From contig CAMLPV010000012.1 in assembly GCA_946482005.1 (NCBI GenBank), positions 20,615 to 84,614 on the forward strand: a DNA stretch of 64,000 nt, given 5' to 3'. Of the stretch, positions 29,801 through 37,659 are shown piece after piece; positions within the stretch are counted from its first letter, which is position 1; every line of letters begins with the position of its first letter. The notes under the pieces are model-generated. The model was not told the origin of the DNA. It searched no databases and worked only from the letters and a program-made list of their open reading frames with translations. The stretch comes from an uncultured Gilliamella sp. (GTDB lineage: Bacteria > Pseudomonadota > Gammaproteobacteria > Enterobacterales > Orbaceae). The translations under genes and the position numbers were made by a program.

Positions 29801-30168
29801 GATGACCCAATAACCAAACATTTTCGAACTTTATAACGCCAAAACAGACCGTAACGCGATTGACACTGATTCTTTATTTCTGAAAATTCAGGAAAAGTAA
29901 TAACTTTTTTTACAGGTTTTTTTTCAGCAGGATTTAAAGATTCACGCTTAACTTTATCCTTAGCCCATATTTTACGATTGTTGGTAATAATAACAGGTGT
30001 TAATAACAAGCCAAGCAATAAAAGCATCGCTTGCAACCATATAGAAAATTTCTGTCCTGTTGTTACATATCCTAAACCCGCTCCCCAGAAAAAAAGTCCA
30101 GCAGCTAGAATTAGTGCTCCTAATAATATAATGAAAATTAATCCAATCAGTTTCCATTTATTTTTCAT
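26827..30168 (-). CDS. tssM: T6SS inner-membrane protein TssM (IcmF)
   Basis: TssM spans the inner membrane and reaches through the periplasm to TssJ. At 1113 residues it is full length. Helices are near residues 5-30 and 43-62, and a third is near 365-388 (SCYVLFISMIMTGCAML). A cytoplasmic domain lies between the second and third, and a long periplasmic part ends in the beta-rich TssM_C region. The IcmF NTPase domain lacks a P-loop: where GPPGxGKT is expected the sequence is CLVIGSSSDIETLF (residues 117-130), so ATP/GTP hydrolysis is unlikely. Some T6SS systems tolerate this. The 3' end is 27 bases from tssA, and the 5' end overlaps the unknown gene at 30158 by 11 bases. Confidence 0.95.
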   Translation of the reverse strand: MKNKWKLIGLIFIILLGALILAAGLFFWGAGLGYVTTGQKFSIWLQAMLLLLGLLLTPVIITNNRKIWAKDKVKRESLNPAEKKPVKKVITFPEFSEIKNQCQSRYGLFWRYKVRKCLVIGSSSDIETLFPNLQQAKWQLSGQTLMVYGGDVSSEVNIPWMKTLKKHFSRCLPFYHKPLDAIIWAVSKNYLDNTRQQQVLVEKTILQLRSRDKILRWSAPLYLVSGQTSEWSQEGRIEQSVGITFSSSKNSIVDSADLSLKQLAAECCQRGIQQVKENSHYAYLLQLSQNLVKNDIDKIKRYLSSLISLRYAPNLRGLFFMPHQSSKPTEEQEFYDLNHFFMTPTWQSIIDDAKTNVGRRLGLNWGAISCYVLFISMIMTGCAMLTSYFRNQSLIEDSIKLAKNADDSATKDYTSRLQIQYQLQQRLEQLLYRQQKGAPLSYRFGLNHDGKLLKKLWSSYYTTNLRNIVVPFKDIMTDYLELLTQLPPDDPHRDELVESAYDVLKVYLMMSRADKSDGEYLSQFATKRWNAPKDISDGNWQRLMPDLVRFWGQSLNLNPKWAQKEDASLVKNARQILINKIGAQNAVNSIYKKMIQQASQNYADQSLNQLLDGFDNHLLFFSKEDLPGIYTRKAWENTIKQEINEVSKLRQEQIDWVLSDGDNSLPKSISSESLKKQLTELYFSEYGAAWLNFLNAIEWRQSDNVTDVIEQLTILADTRQSPLVALVNAVKYQSEVAYSEDGLSSNILRSAKELINNNKSSTGMSKKNNEATGPLTETFAPIVSLLRNDNANGLSLETYLSRITQVRLKLQNIANSAEPQTMMQELAKSVFKGTSVDLTETRDYGNLIAANLGKEWSGFSYNLFKKPLEQSWQVVLTPAAESFNDIWQNYVVSQWKKSFAGRYPFKNSENEASLPELARFIRADTGIIDKFIISELNGVLDKKGGMWVVNNVNAQGLNFSPKFLEALNLFNELSAEVLETGDVSLSFDLMPRTGASTAKTELIINKQKLEYFNQVPTWQRFNWPGDGYAPYSQLSWSSNNSGLRLYQYYNGDWAWIRLLESASIKPLDSSRYELVWEAKDGNKLRYVLRTQLGGGPLTLLKLRNFTLPQNVFE

Positions 30169-31315
30169 TTACGACTCCCGACGTACTACCCGTCAAAATT
30201 GAAAGTAACCATTTGTTATGACTATATGCAGTCATAAGATTATTTTGGTTAGTGAGCATAACCATTTCACATCCCATAGCCAACGAAAGCCAAAAACTTA
30301 ACACATTCTGATTACCAATAAACCTTTCTAATTTAACTAAATTGGTTGGGGAAATTTTTTGATGTGATAATAATGTTGTAATTTCTGTTTGTTGTTTATT
30401 ATCCATATTAGCAAACCAAAGCTGTTTTACTTGCTTTATTGCATGTTGCATATCTATCATTTGGCTAATAGCATTATCAAGTTCTGTTGCTATCATTGGT
30501 CTCAAGATTTCAACTTTCGCACTATTTATTCCCAAATCTTGGCAATGTTGTTTGCTTGTTGCTAAAAAAGCACACAAAAATGCCGAGTTTGATGAGATAG
30601 TATTATTGATAATAACAAGTTGAAGACTCGCTTGTGAGTCATCTATCATTTCTTGTAGTATTTCAACATTAACATTATCTGATATATGCTGTGTTAACTT
30701 ATATTTCCATGGCAGTTGTGCTGTTTGATAAGCATTATTAATATCTTCTTCTAAAAGAACATTTGATTCAAATGATGTATAAATAGTGATATTAATTGTT
30801 TCTTTTTCCGGTAAATCAAGTAACAATTTACGTAAAGATAAAAAAACTTCTTCAAGATATATGTTAATATTAAACTCGTCACCAAACTCTAATGATTTAT
30901 TGACTTCTGTTGGTATATTTACACCGTCATTTAAGATGTCTTGTGCAGTTAGATGATTAGGTAAAACATAATAGCTATCAAGAATCACTAAAGATTTCAT
31001 TGCCCAGTTTTTCCAATTTTCTTCAATGTTTTTTTGTTCTAACTGCCATATTTCATATTCTTCTTGAGCTAAACCATATATATATAATCGTATACTAACA
31101 GCAATCCCAGTAATTACTGTTGGAATAATTGTAGCAGATATCCAAAATATCCACTGTGAACCATAGTTTTCATTCGGCCAAATTAAAATAAGCAGAATAG
31201 TTGTGATAAAACTCAGAACTATAAAAAATAGATACCATCTACTGCGATGTAATTTTAACGGTGGTTTTAATGGATTAACTACCCTAGGTTTAGGCCAAGA
31301 CATAATACTAGTCAA
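30158..31315 (-). CDS. Unrecognised T6SS-linked membrane protein
   Basis: A 385-residue protein translationally embedded in the cluster: it overlaps PAAR by 8 bases and tssM by 11. Two adjacent hydrophobic helices lie near residues 27-47 and 54-80 (WYLFFIVLSFITTILLILIW, then a segment through SIRLYIYG). About 300 soluble residues with no motif I recognise follow. They contain an acidic middle, LQLVIINNTISSNSAFLCAFLATS and a C-terminal FWLSLAMGCEMVMLTNQNN. The two-helix start followed by a soluble domain echoes TssM and the OmpA-domain protein, suggesting a further inner-membrane partner of the trans-envelope complex. That role is inference from position and topology only. A chaperone or immunity role cannot be excluded. 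Confidence 0.75.
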   Translation of the reverse strand: MTSIMSWPKPRVVNPLKPPLKLHRSRWYLFFIVLSFITTILLILIWPNENYGSQWIFWISATIIPTVITGIAVSIRLYIYGLAQEEYEIWQLEQKNIEENWKNWAMKSLVILDSYYVLPNHLTAQDILNDGVNIPTEVNKSLEFGDEFNINIYLEEVFLSLRKLLLDLPEKETINITIYTSFESNVLLEEDINNAYQTAQLPWKYKLTQHISDNVNVEILQEMIDDSQASLQLVIINNTISSNSAFLCAFLATSKQHCQDLGINSAKVEILRPMIATELDNAISQMIDMQHAIKQVKQLWFANMDNKQQTEITTLLSHQKISPTNLVKLERFIGNQNVLSFWLSLAMGCEMVMLTNQNNLMTAYSHNKWLLSILTGSTSGVVNEK

Positions 31316-31574
31316 TCTCCGATGTACTTAGTGTTGAAATCACTTTACAACCGCATTCACATGTACATTGATCCACGACAACTGGTTTACCGTCAGAAAA
31401 ACAAGTCGTTGAAGCTTCAATAATTTTATTTACGCCATGTCCTTTCTTAGGACAGCTAACTAGATCACCTAATAGAGCTGCTGGTTTCCCTTCTACAATC
31501 ATTGTTGAAGAAGCAGAAATAACCGCCCCACCATGAGTTGTAGGATCACCTAATCGAACCACGTTTTTTCCCAT
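31308..31574 (-). CDS. Stand-alone PAAR-domain spike tip protein
   Basis: PAAR proteins form the sharp zinc-stabilised tip on the VgrG trimer and often carry effectors. This one is a bare 88-residue domain with no C-terminal toxin. It opens with VVRLGDPTTHGGAVISAS, the classical PAAR pattern with its histidine, then IVEGKPAALLGDLVSCPKKGHG, SDGKPVVVDQCTCECGCKV and a short tail. The zinc-type His/Cys set is plausible from H14, C41, H46 and the CxCxCGC cluster. It overlaps the next gene by 8 bases. No vgrG lies beside it, which is unusual. Confidence 0.9.
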   Translation of the reverse strand: MGKNVVRLGDPTTHGGAVISASSTMIVEGKPAALLGDLVSCPKKGHGVNKIIEASTTCFSDGKPVVVDQCTCECGCKVISTLSTSEID

Positions 31575-31658
31575 TATTTTATCCCTTACTTAAATTCTCA
31601 AATAAGAATGCTCGTTATACGATGTTTTTAAACTCACAATTTTTTCAGTATAAAAATC

Positions 31659-31677
31659 AATCGTATTGCATACGATT
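31659..31677. promoter_or_regulatory. Operator-like inverted repeat upstream of PAAR
   Basis: AATCGTAT-TGC-ATACGATT is a perfect 8-bp dyad with a three-base spacer, about 85 bases upstream of the PAAR start and inside the 264-base gap after tssH. It could be a repressor site or a small hairpin. No regulator gene in this window is tied to it. Confidence 0.4.
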
Positions 31678-31776
31678 TTAGGTATTGATAGTAATTTAAA
31701 ATATGTCATCAATACTTGTACTGTAATCACTATGATTAATAATAAATATTATCTTTGTCTATTTTAATTTTGTTTA

Positions 31777-31813
31777 AAACTGACCAATAAGTTTTAGACA
31801 AATTGGTCAGTTT
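31777..31813 (-). terminator. Long hairpin after tssH
   Basis: AAACTGACCAAT (31777-31788) pairs perfectly with ATTGGTCAGTTT (31802-31813), a 12-bp stem with a 13-base loop, 26 bases past the tssH stop. The T-run is short, so termination may be incomplete. It splits the cluster into a tssB-tssH segment and a PAAR-tssE segment. Confidence 0.55.
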
Positions 31814-31838
31814 ATATCATTTAAAAAACATCATGTTA

Positions 31839-34619
31839 TTAATCAATTTCATCTGATTTTTTTTGTTGTTTTTCCTTAGTTTTAGTAGATTTTGTTTTAT
31901 TTTTTACGGATTTACTCTTTGTACTTTCTGAATTTTGTTTTATTGATCCATCAATTAATTCGAGAACAATGCCTTCCGTTTCGCTAAAATCTAATAATAA
32001 TGTTGAAGCTTTCCCATTACTATTGTTCTTTCTTTGTAATAATAAATTTGAGATTGCAGGCAAAATTTGTTGATTCAAAATACTATCAATATTACGAGCC
32101 CCTGTATCAGGTAACAAACAAGCAGAAGCAAGTTGATCGTATAATTGATCACTAACTTTAAAGCCAATTTTGTAATGTTTTTGGATTCGTGAAGCAACTT
32201 TATCCAATTTCATTTTGACTATCTGGTTCAATGCTTTATCCGATAACGGTGTATAAATAACCGTTTGGAAACGGGCCAATAGTGCTGGTTGGAAATGTTC
32301 TCGAATAATTGGTCGTAATAACTCATGTTGAGTAGCCGTATCGGCATCTGGCATCTGTTCAAATAGAGCCATTAATTCATCATTACCTAAATTAGATGTC
32401 ATGAGTATTAAGGTATTACGAAAATCGATTTCACGACCTTCGCCATCACGCATAAATCCACGATCAAAAACTTGATAGAATAAATTAAGTACATCACGAT
32501 GGGCTTTTTCAATCTCATCTAATAACACTACACTGTAAGGTCGTTTTCTAACTGCTTCGGTTAACACACCACCTTGACCATAACCAACATAACCTGGAGG
32601 AGAACCTTTAAGTTGAGATACTGTATGGGGTTCTTGATATTCAGACATATTAATAGTAACAAGTGACTGCTCACCACCAAATAATGTGTCTGCAAGTGCT
32701 AATGCCGTTTCCGTTTTACCCACGCCAGACGGACCAACTAATAAAAATACCCCCATAGGTGCATCTTCTGAAGTCAATCCTGTTTTAGTAGCTCGAATAC
32801 GTTTTGCTAACTCAAATAAAGCATTATCCTGACCAACAATTCGTTTGCGTAAATCATCCTCAAGAGCCATAAGGTGACTTTGTTCATCCTTTAATAAGCT
32901 TTCTAAAGGAACACCTGTCCAATCAGCAATAACAGAAGAAACTACTCGACTATCAACATCAAGGGATAATAAAGGTCTGTTTCCTTGTAATTTATTTAAT
33001 TTTTCTTGTGTATCAGTCAACTGTTTTGACAATTTTGGATCTGGCGTAGCCGTTAATTGTTTTCTCAGTTCAATAAGTTCTTCAATGATTTTCTTTTCTT
33101 CTTCAAACTGAGTTTGCTCGATGCTTAATTGTTTTTGTAAATCATCTAATTGTTTGTTGATTTCAGTTATACGCTCAGATGAATTGTTTTCACCTAATAA
33201 TAAATCATCTTCAATTGCTACTTTTTCGATTGTTAATGACGCAATTTTTGCTTCAAGTTCAATGATAGACTCAGGTATGGTATCAAGGCTCATTCTCACT
33301 CTAGCTGAAGCTGTATCTAAAAGATCAACTGCTTTATCTGGAAGTTGTCGACCACTAATATAACGACGAGATAATGATACAGCTGTTTTTACTGCCTCAT
33401 CTAAAATGTGAACACCATGATGAATCGCATATCGTGATTTTAATCCACGTAACATAAGACAAGCTTTTTCATCATCAGGCTCATCAGCTTTAACCATCTG
33501 AAAACGACGTTCAAGTGCAGCATCTTTTTCAAAATACTGTTTGTATTCTGACCATGTTGTCGCCGCAATTGTTCTTAATTCCCCACGTGCCAATGCTGGC
33601 TTTAATAAATTTGCTGCATCTGCACCACCCGCGGAATTTCCCGCACCAATAATGGTATGAGCTTCGTCAATAAATAGTAGAATTGGGGTTTCTGATTGCT
33701 GAACAGCATCGATAACATTTTTAAGCCTTTGTTCAAACTCACCTTTTACACCAGCGCCCGCTTGCAACAAACCTAAATCAAGAGTTAATATGCTTACATC
33801 TTTAAGATTATTTGGTATATTGCCTTCTGCTATCCGTAAGGCTAACCCTTCAACTAGAGCTGTTTTACCTACGCCAGGCTCACCCACTAAAATTGGATTG
33901 TTTTTTCGGCGACGGGATAAAATATCAACCATCTGCCTAATTTCTTTATCACGACCTAATACAGGATCTATTTTTCCTGCTTTGGCTTTTTCGGTAACAT
34001 CTTCAGTAAAACGCCCCAATACGGCTTGATGATGTTTCTGCTGAAGAGCTTTATTATCTTCTTTTCCACTTTCAGCTTGTGTTACTTGAGAATGATCACC
34101 TAAATTTTGCAGGTCGTTTTGTAAACCATCATTTGAATCATTAAAAGGACTTTCATCAGATAGTTCATCTAATTTTGGACGAAGTTTCTTTAAAGAAACA
34201 GGTGTTAAGCTAAGAAGTTGCCACGCATCTTGTGCTTTTAAACATTGTGGCATTTCTTGTAAAACTTGTAGGATATGAAGAGATCGAATTGTTTCTTCAT
34301 GATCTTCTAATGAAGCTTTTAACCATGCTGCTTGCAATACAGCAATAAGTGATGATGATAAACTAGGTTTATTATTAATGGTATGCGGTAATGCATCAAG
34401 GAAATTTAAGAGGCCTTGCCAAATTTTATCCATATCAAGTTGATAATGCCTTGCTATGATTGTAATATCACCAGATCCTTGCTCTAATAGTTTTAACAAC
34501 CAATGTTCAAGTGTGATTTCAGTATGAGCGCGGGTTTGACATAACTCTGCGGCTGATTCAAGTGATTTTGCACAGTAAGGGTTCAGTCGTCTTAATAAAA
34601 CAGATGGATCGGCAATCAT
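31839..34619 (-). CDS. tssH: T6SS sheath-recycling ATPase TssH (ClpV)
   Basis: ClpV is the AAA+ unfoldase that disassembles contracted TssB/TssC sheaths. I start it at 34619 (MIADPSVLLRRLNPYCAKSL), six bases after AAGGA; the frame extends 15 codons further up without a ribosome site. The 926 residues contain a Clp_N domain, AAA1 with Walker A GEPGVGKTALVEGL and LFIDEAH, a ClpB-type middle helix domain, and AAA2 with GPSGVGKTETALAL, pore-loop region GSPPGYVGYGQGG and VVLLDEIEKAH. The last roughly 30 residues are a Lys/Ser/Thr-rich low-complexity tail, unusual for ClpV. It lies 88 bases after hcp, across a hairpin. Confidence 0.96.
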   Translation of the reverse strand: MIADPSVLLRRLNPYCAKSLESAAELCQTRAHTEITLEHWLLKLLEQGSGDITIIARHYQLDMDKIWQGLLNFLDALPHTINNKPSLSSSLIAVLQAAWLKASLEDHEETIRSLHILQVLQEMPQCLKAQDAWQLLSLTPVSLKKLRPKLDELSDESPFNDSNDGLQNDLQNLGDHSQVTQAESGKEDNKALQQKHHQAVLGRFTEDVTEKAKAGKIDPVLGRDKEIRQMVDILSRRRKNNPILVGEPGVGKTALVEGLALRIAEGNIPNNLKDVSILTLDLGLLQAGAGVKGEFEQRLKNVIDAVQQSETPILLFIDEAHTIIGAGNSAGGADAANLLKPALARGELRTIAATTWSEYKQYFEKDAALERRFQMVKADEPDDEKACLMLRGLKSRYAIHHGVHILDEAVKTAVSLSRRYISGRQLPDKAVDLLDTASARVRMSLDTIPESIIELEAKIASLTIEKVAIEDDLLLGENNSSERITEINKQLDDLQKQLSIEQTQFEEEKKIIEELIELRKQLTATPDPKLSKQLTDTQEKLNKLQGNRPLLSLDVDSRVVSSVIADWTGVPLESLLKDEQSHLMALEDDLRKRIVGQDNALFELAKRIRATKTGLTSEDAPMGVFLLVGPSGVGKTETALALADTLFGGEQSLVTINMSEYQEPHTVSQLKGSPPGYVGYGQGGVLTEAVRKRPYSVVLLDEIEKAHRDVLNLFYQVFDRGFMRDGEGREIDFRNTLILMTSNLGNDELMALFEQMPDADTATQHELLRPIIREHFQPALLARFQTVIYTPLSDKALNQIVKMKLDKVASRIQKHYKIGFKVSDQLYDQLASACLLPDTGARNIDSILNQQILPAISNLLLQRKNNSNGKASTLLLDFSETEGIVLELIDGSIKQNSESTKSKSVKNKTKSTKTKEKQQKKSDEID

Positions 34620-34668
34620 TACTATTCCTTTTATTATATATTGATTTCTAATCTTTATTCCCAAAGAT

Positions 34669-34697
34669 GCTGACCCTTAAGTCAGAAAAGGGTCAGC
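34669..34697 (-). terminator. Hairpin between hcp and tssH
   Basis: GCTGACCCTT (34669-34678) pairs with AAGGGTCAGC (34688-34697), a perfect 10-bp stem 11 bases past the hcp stop. There is no good T-run, so it may protect the hcp message or cause partial termination, allowing more Hcp than ClpV. Confidence 0.5.
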
Positions 34698-34707
34698 AAA
34701 TATTAAA

Positions 34708-35196
34708 TTACGCTCGACTTTCTACCCAGCTATCTGAGTGAATGATGTTGCCATCTTTATAAGTCCAAGTAATTCTTTCATAACGAAGTTCAACACGCTC
34801 TAAATGATTGTATTGTTCTTTTGATGGGTCTTTGATATTGTGCATTTCTGGTTTAACAGATACAACTTTCACGCCATCCATTAACGTATTAAAATACTCA
34901 ATTTCTTGACCAGCATCGTTAATTTTATACCATTTGATCTCAACTGATTTTAAGTTTTGACCAGTGGTCACTGCTTTATAAAGATAAGGTGATGAAGCAT
35001 CAACTTCTTTAACAAACTCAAGTGCTTTATGAACACGTGTACCTGTTAATTTACCAGTGTTACCATCTGTTGGGATGTACACTTTGTGGTCAAACTCAAC
35101 AACTTCAACACTACCTTCACGGCCAACTACGGTTACAGATCCTTTAATTTCCGCGCCACCGTCATCTTTTAAGAACATATATGCTGGAACAGCCAT
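34708..35196 (-). CDS. tssD: T6SS tube protein Hcp (TssD)
   Basis: Hcp hexamers stack into the inner tube expelled by the T6SS. The protein has 162 residues, the family size, starting MAVPAYMFLKDDGGAEIKGS with VEVVEFDHKVYIPTD, GTRVHKALEFVKEVDASSPYLYKAV and ERITWTYKDGNIIHSDSW, all typical of the enterobacterial Hcp group. No C-terminal toxin extension is present, so this is a structural Hcp. A strong AAAGGAG site lies before the ATG, in keeping with high expression. It is separated from tssH by a 10-bp hairpin. Confidence 0.97.
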   Translation of the reverse strand: MAVPAYMFLKDDGGAEIKGSVTVVGREGSVEVVEFDHKVYIPTDGNTGKLTGTRVHKALEFVKEVDASSPYLYKAVTTGQNLKSVEIKWYKINDAGQEIEYFNTLMDGVKVVSVKPEMHNIKDPSKEQYNHLERVELRYERITWTYKDGNIIHSDSWVESRA

Positions 35197-35229
35197 TGTT
35201 TTACTCCTTTTTTGTTTTAGTTAAATCCC

Positions 35230-36972
35230 TTAGTTTTCTTGTGTCAAAAAACAATTTGACATTTGAGGAACTAAGCTTATTTCCACACGTCGATTTTTAG
35301 CACGATTCTCTGCAGTATCGTTATCAACCAACGGTTTTTTTGAGCCATACCCTTGTATGGCAAAACAGGTTTCAGGCATATCGCTTGTTTTCATGAACCA
35401 ATTTCTAACTGAAAGAGCACGATCTAAAGACAATTGTATATTTTTGTCCTCACTACCTGTGGAATCAGTATGTCCACCAATTAAGATGAGCCAGCCAGTT
35501 TCCTGATTACTATTTATTTGTTTTTGCATTTCAACTAAAGCATTGATCAGTATTTTGGTCGAATCAGGTTTCAAATTTGATTGGCCTGTTTCAAATAATG
35601 ACAAGCTATCTAAACGTATTACCACTGGTATTACCACTTGAGGTGGTTCTATTATCACTTCTGGTGGTTTCGCTACGTATTTACTGATGGCAACATTTAA
35701 CGGTTCTATAAGTTGCTGCCCATGGTATAAACCTACACCCAGACGTACAGGTTCACCTTGTGAAAAATACTTATTCAACATTATTCTGTCGTTTTTCAAA
35801 ATTTCTAATGCTTTTAGTTTCTCATCATAATTATCCATAGCAATAGAATTATAAAAATCAATATCGCTTTCAACTTGCTTAGCAAGTTTTATATTATTTT
35901 TAAATGATGCACCTAAACATCCCATAGTAAATAAGGAAGTTATAACAATTAATCCACAGATCATTGAGCTAATAGGAGAAAACGGATATGCAATAGGCAT
36001 AAATTTTACTAAATCATCTGGAGGACTAACGTTTTCCTGTATTTTTCGGGTATTAGGGAGTGTCATTGTTGTAAGACTTTCCCATTGACTCTGGATTATA
36101 TTATTAGTAGTAGCCTCTTGATTAACAGGATAAATAGCTGTAGCAGCGGGCATACATTTTGCTATGGGTTGTTTAGGATCCACTAATGTAGATAAGACAA
36201 TCTTTTCAACCCAATCTTTAGTTTCATTTAAAAAAGCTTGAAGACTTAAACGACGTTCTCTTTCTTTAGGGGAAATTTTAATATCATTTACCCAATTATT
36301 TAACGGAGATAAATAACGATCAAGCAAGTATAATTTTTGGTTTTTAAGTTGAAACCATTGAACAGGAATAGATTCAAATTCATCATAAAGTAAATCATTG
36401 AATCCAATATGTACCGACAAATAAACAGGTAATGAATATTTAGCAATTTTGCTTGTATCAACCCAAGATTGGCGAAAAGCTTGTAATTTTGCAATAAATA
36501 TCCCTTGTTTATCTTCAATTTCTGGTGTCAAAGCCAAAAAAATGCCTACTCTACCAAGCATATCAGGCCATTTAGCTATTAATGAATCATAGACTATTGG
36601 CAGGTGAGAATATTCATCAACATAGATCCAAACGGCTTCAGAAGAAACTAAAATATTCGATTGGGCTAAAGACAAATCATCAGGGAAAAAATCTTTCGCA
36701 CCACTGCCAGTTACCAATAAAATAGGTAAACGATAACGCTGTTTTGCAGGTAGCAAATCAAGTTTCTCAGTTAAAAAAGCAATATTAGTCGTCGATGAAG
36801 CAAGTATTTTTCGGTAACGCTTCATACGCCATAATATACCCGTGGCTATCACTACCACTAAAACTGATCCTATAATTTGCCATCCTATTGTTATTGGCCA
36901 AAAAACTAATAACAATAATAGAGCTAAGACAGCAGCATAAATAATCTGAATACGCTTAGGATAATCGCTCAT
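35230..36972 (-). CDS. T6SS OmpA-domain protein with TssM-like N-terminal half
   Basis: A 580-residue protein that probably anchors the secretion complex to peptidoglycan. The C-terminal OmpA domain (about residues 450-570) has IGGHTDSTGS, the peptidoglycan-binding pattern NIQLSLDRALSVRNWF, and GYGSKKPLVDN with AKNRRVEI. The N-terminal part has two helices (residues 11-48), a soluble domain with LLVTGSGAKDFF at 85-96, and a third helix near 335-355 (ITSLFTMGCLGASFKNN). That layout and several short matches parallel TssM (VIGSSSDIETLF; TGCAMLTSYFRNQ). The domain reading N-terminal TssM-like plus OmpA is my inference. It lies 12 bases from tssL and is likely a TagL-type partner. Confidence 0.88.
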   Translation of the reverse strand: MSDYPKRIQIIYAAVLALLLLLVFWPITIGWQIIGSVLVVVIATGILWRMKRYRKILASSTTNIAFLTEKLDLLPAKQRYRLPILLVTGSGAKDFFPDDLSLAQSNILVSSEAVWIYVDEYSHLPIVYDSLIAKWPDMLGRVGIFLALTPEIEDKQGIFIAKLQAFRQSWVDTSKIAKYSLPVYLSVHIGFNDLLYDEFESIPVQWFQLKNQKLYLLDRYLSPLNNWVNDIKISPKERERRLSLQAFLNETKDWVEKIVLSTLVDPKQPIAKCMPAATAIYPVNQEATTNNIIQSQWESLTTMTLPNTRKIQENVSPPDDLVKFMPIAYPFSPISSMICGLIVITSLFTMGCLGASFKNNIKLAKQVESDIDFYNSIAMDNYDEKLKALEILKNDRIMLNKYFSQGEPVRLGVGLYHGQQLIEPLNVAISKYVAKPPEVIIEPPQVVIPVVIRLDSLSLFETGQSNLKPDSTKILINALVEMQKQINSNQETGWLILIGGHTDSTGSEDKNIQLSLDRALSVRNWFMKTSDMPETCFAIQGYGSKKPLVDNDTAENRAKNRRVEISLVPQMSNCFLTQEN

Positions 36973-36983
36973 AAGACCTCTTT

Positions 36984-37649
36984 TTAACCAATAAGCGAAT
37001 CAATTAAATTATCAAGTTGATTATTTAAGATAAAGTATAGTGCAATCACGCAAATAAAAGACAATGCTGTTAAAGATAATAGTAAAGTCTTTCGTCCCCA
37101 ATAACGATGATCCTGAGCTTGTTCAATAATAGGATGATTTTGTTCTGGTTCTGATTCACGCAATGCTTCTCGAAGCGCTAATATAAGATGCTCCCTTTCC
37201 ATTTGAGCTTTTCCTAAATAACATCCTTGGAAACCTAGCCCTAATACTCTATCAAAACAACTTAAAACAATTTCTTCTTTTTTATCATCTTTTAAACGAC
37301 TACGAATTTTTTCAAATAAGTCATAACCTGCATTATTCGTATTAAAATAGATAACTTGGAGCGGTTCACCTAGCCACTCATCATAGCCTTGATCACTTGG
37401 ATTATCTTTTTGATAAAGTAGAACTGTTTCATCTAATAAAGCACATAACGCATAACTAATATCATCTATAACATTTTGTTTATATTGCGCATTATATAAA
37501 GTTTCACGAACATGTTTGATTTGTTCTTTACAATGCTCATATAGTTTATGTCCTGAGGAAATTTTTGCTTTTGCCTTTAGTTCTACAACCACTAATATTG
37601 AGTCACGCAATAATTCATCAATAATAATTTTTTTTGGTTCTGTATTCAT
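36984..37649 (-). CDS. tssL: T6SS inner-membrane protein TssL (DotU)
   Basis: TssL is the DotU-like component of the inner-membrane complex with TssM and contacts the baseplate. At 221 residues it is the short form: a cytoplasmic helical domain (residues 1-180, with IDELLRDSILVVVELKAKA, ALCALLDETVLL, WLGEPLQVIYF and LGFQGCYLG) and a single C-terminal helix near 188-207 as tail anchor. It has no OmpA domain of its own. That domain is supplied by the next gene, 12 bases downstream. It lies 11 bases after tssK. Confidence 0.95.
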   Translation of the reverse strand: MNTEPKKIIIDELLRDSILVVVELKAKAKISSGHKLYEHCKEQIKHVRETLYNAQYKQNVIDDISYALCALLDETVLLYQKDNPSDQGYDEWLGEPLQVIYFNTNNAGYDLFEKIRSRLKDDKKEEIVLSCFDRVLGLGFQGCYLGKAQMEREHLILALREALRESEPEQNHPIIEQAQDHRYWGRKTLLLSLTALSFICVIALYFILNNQLDNLIDSLIG

Positions 37650-37659
37650 TACCTTAACC

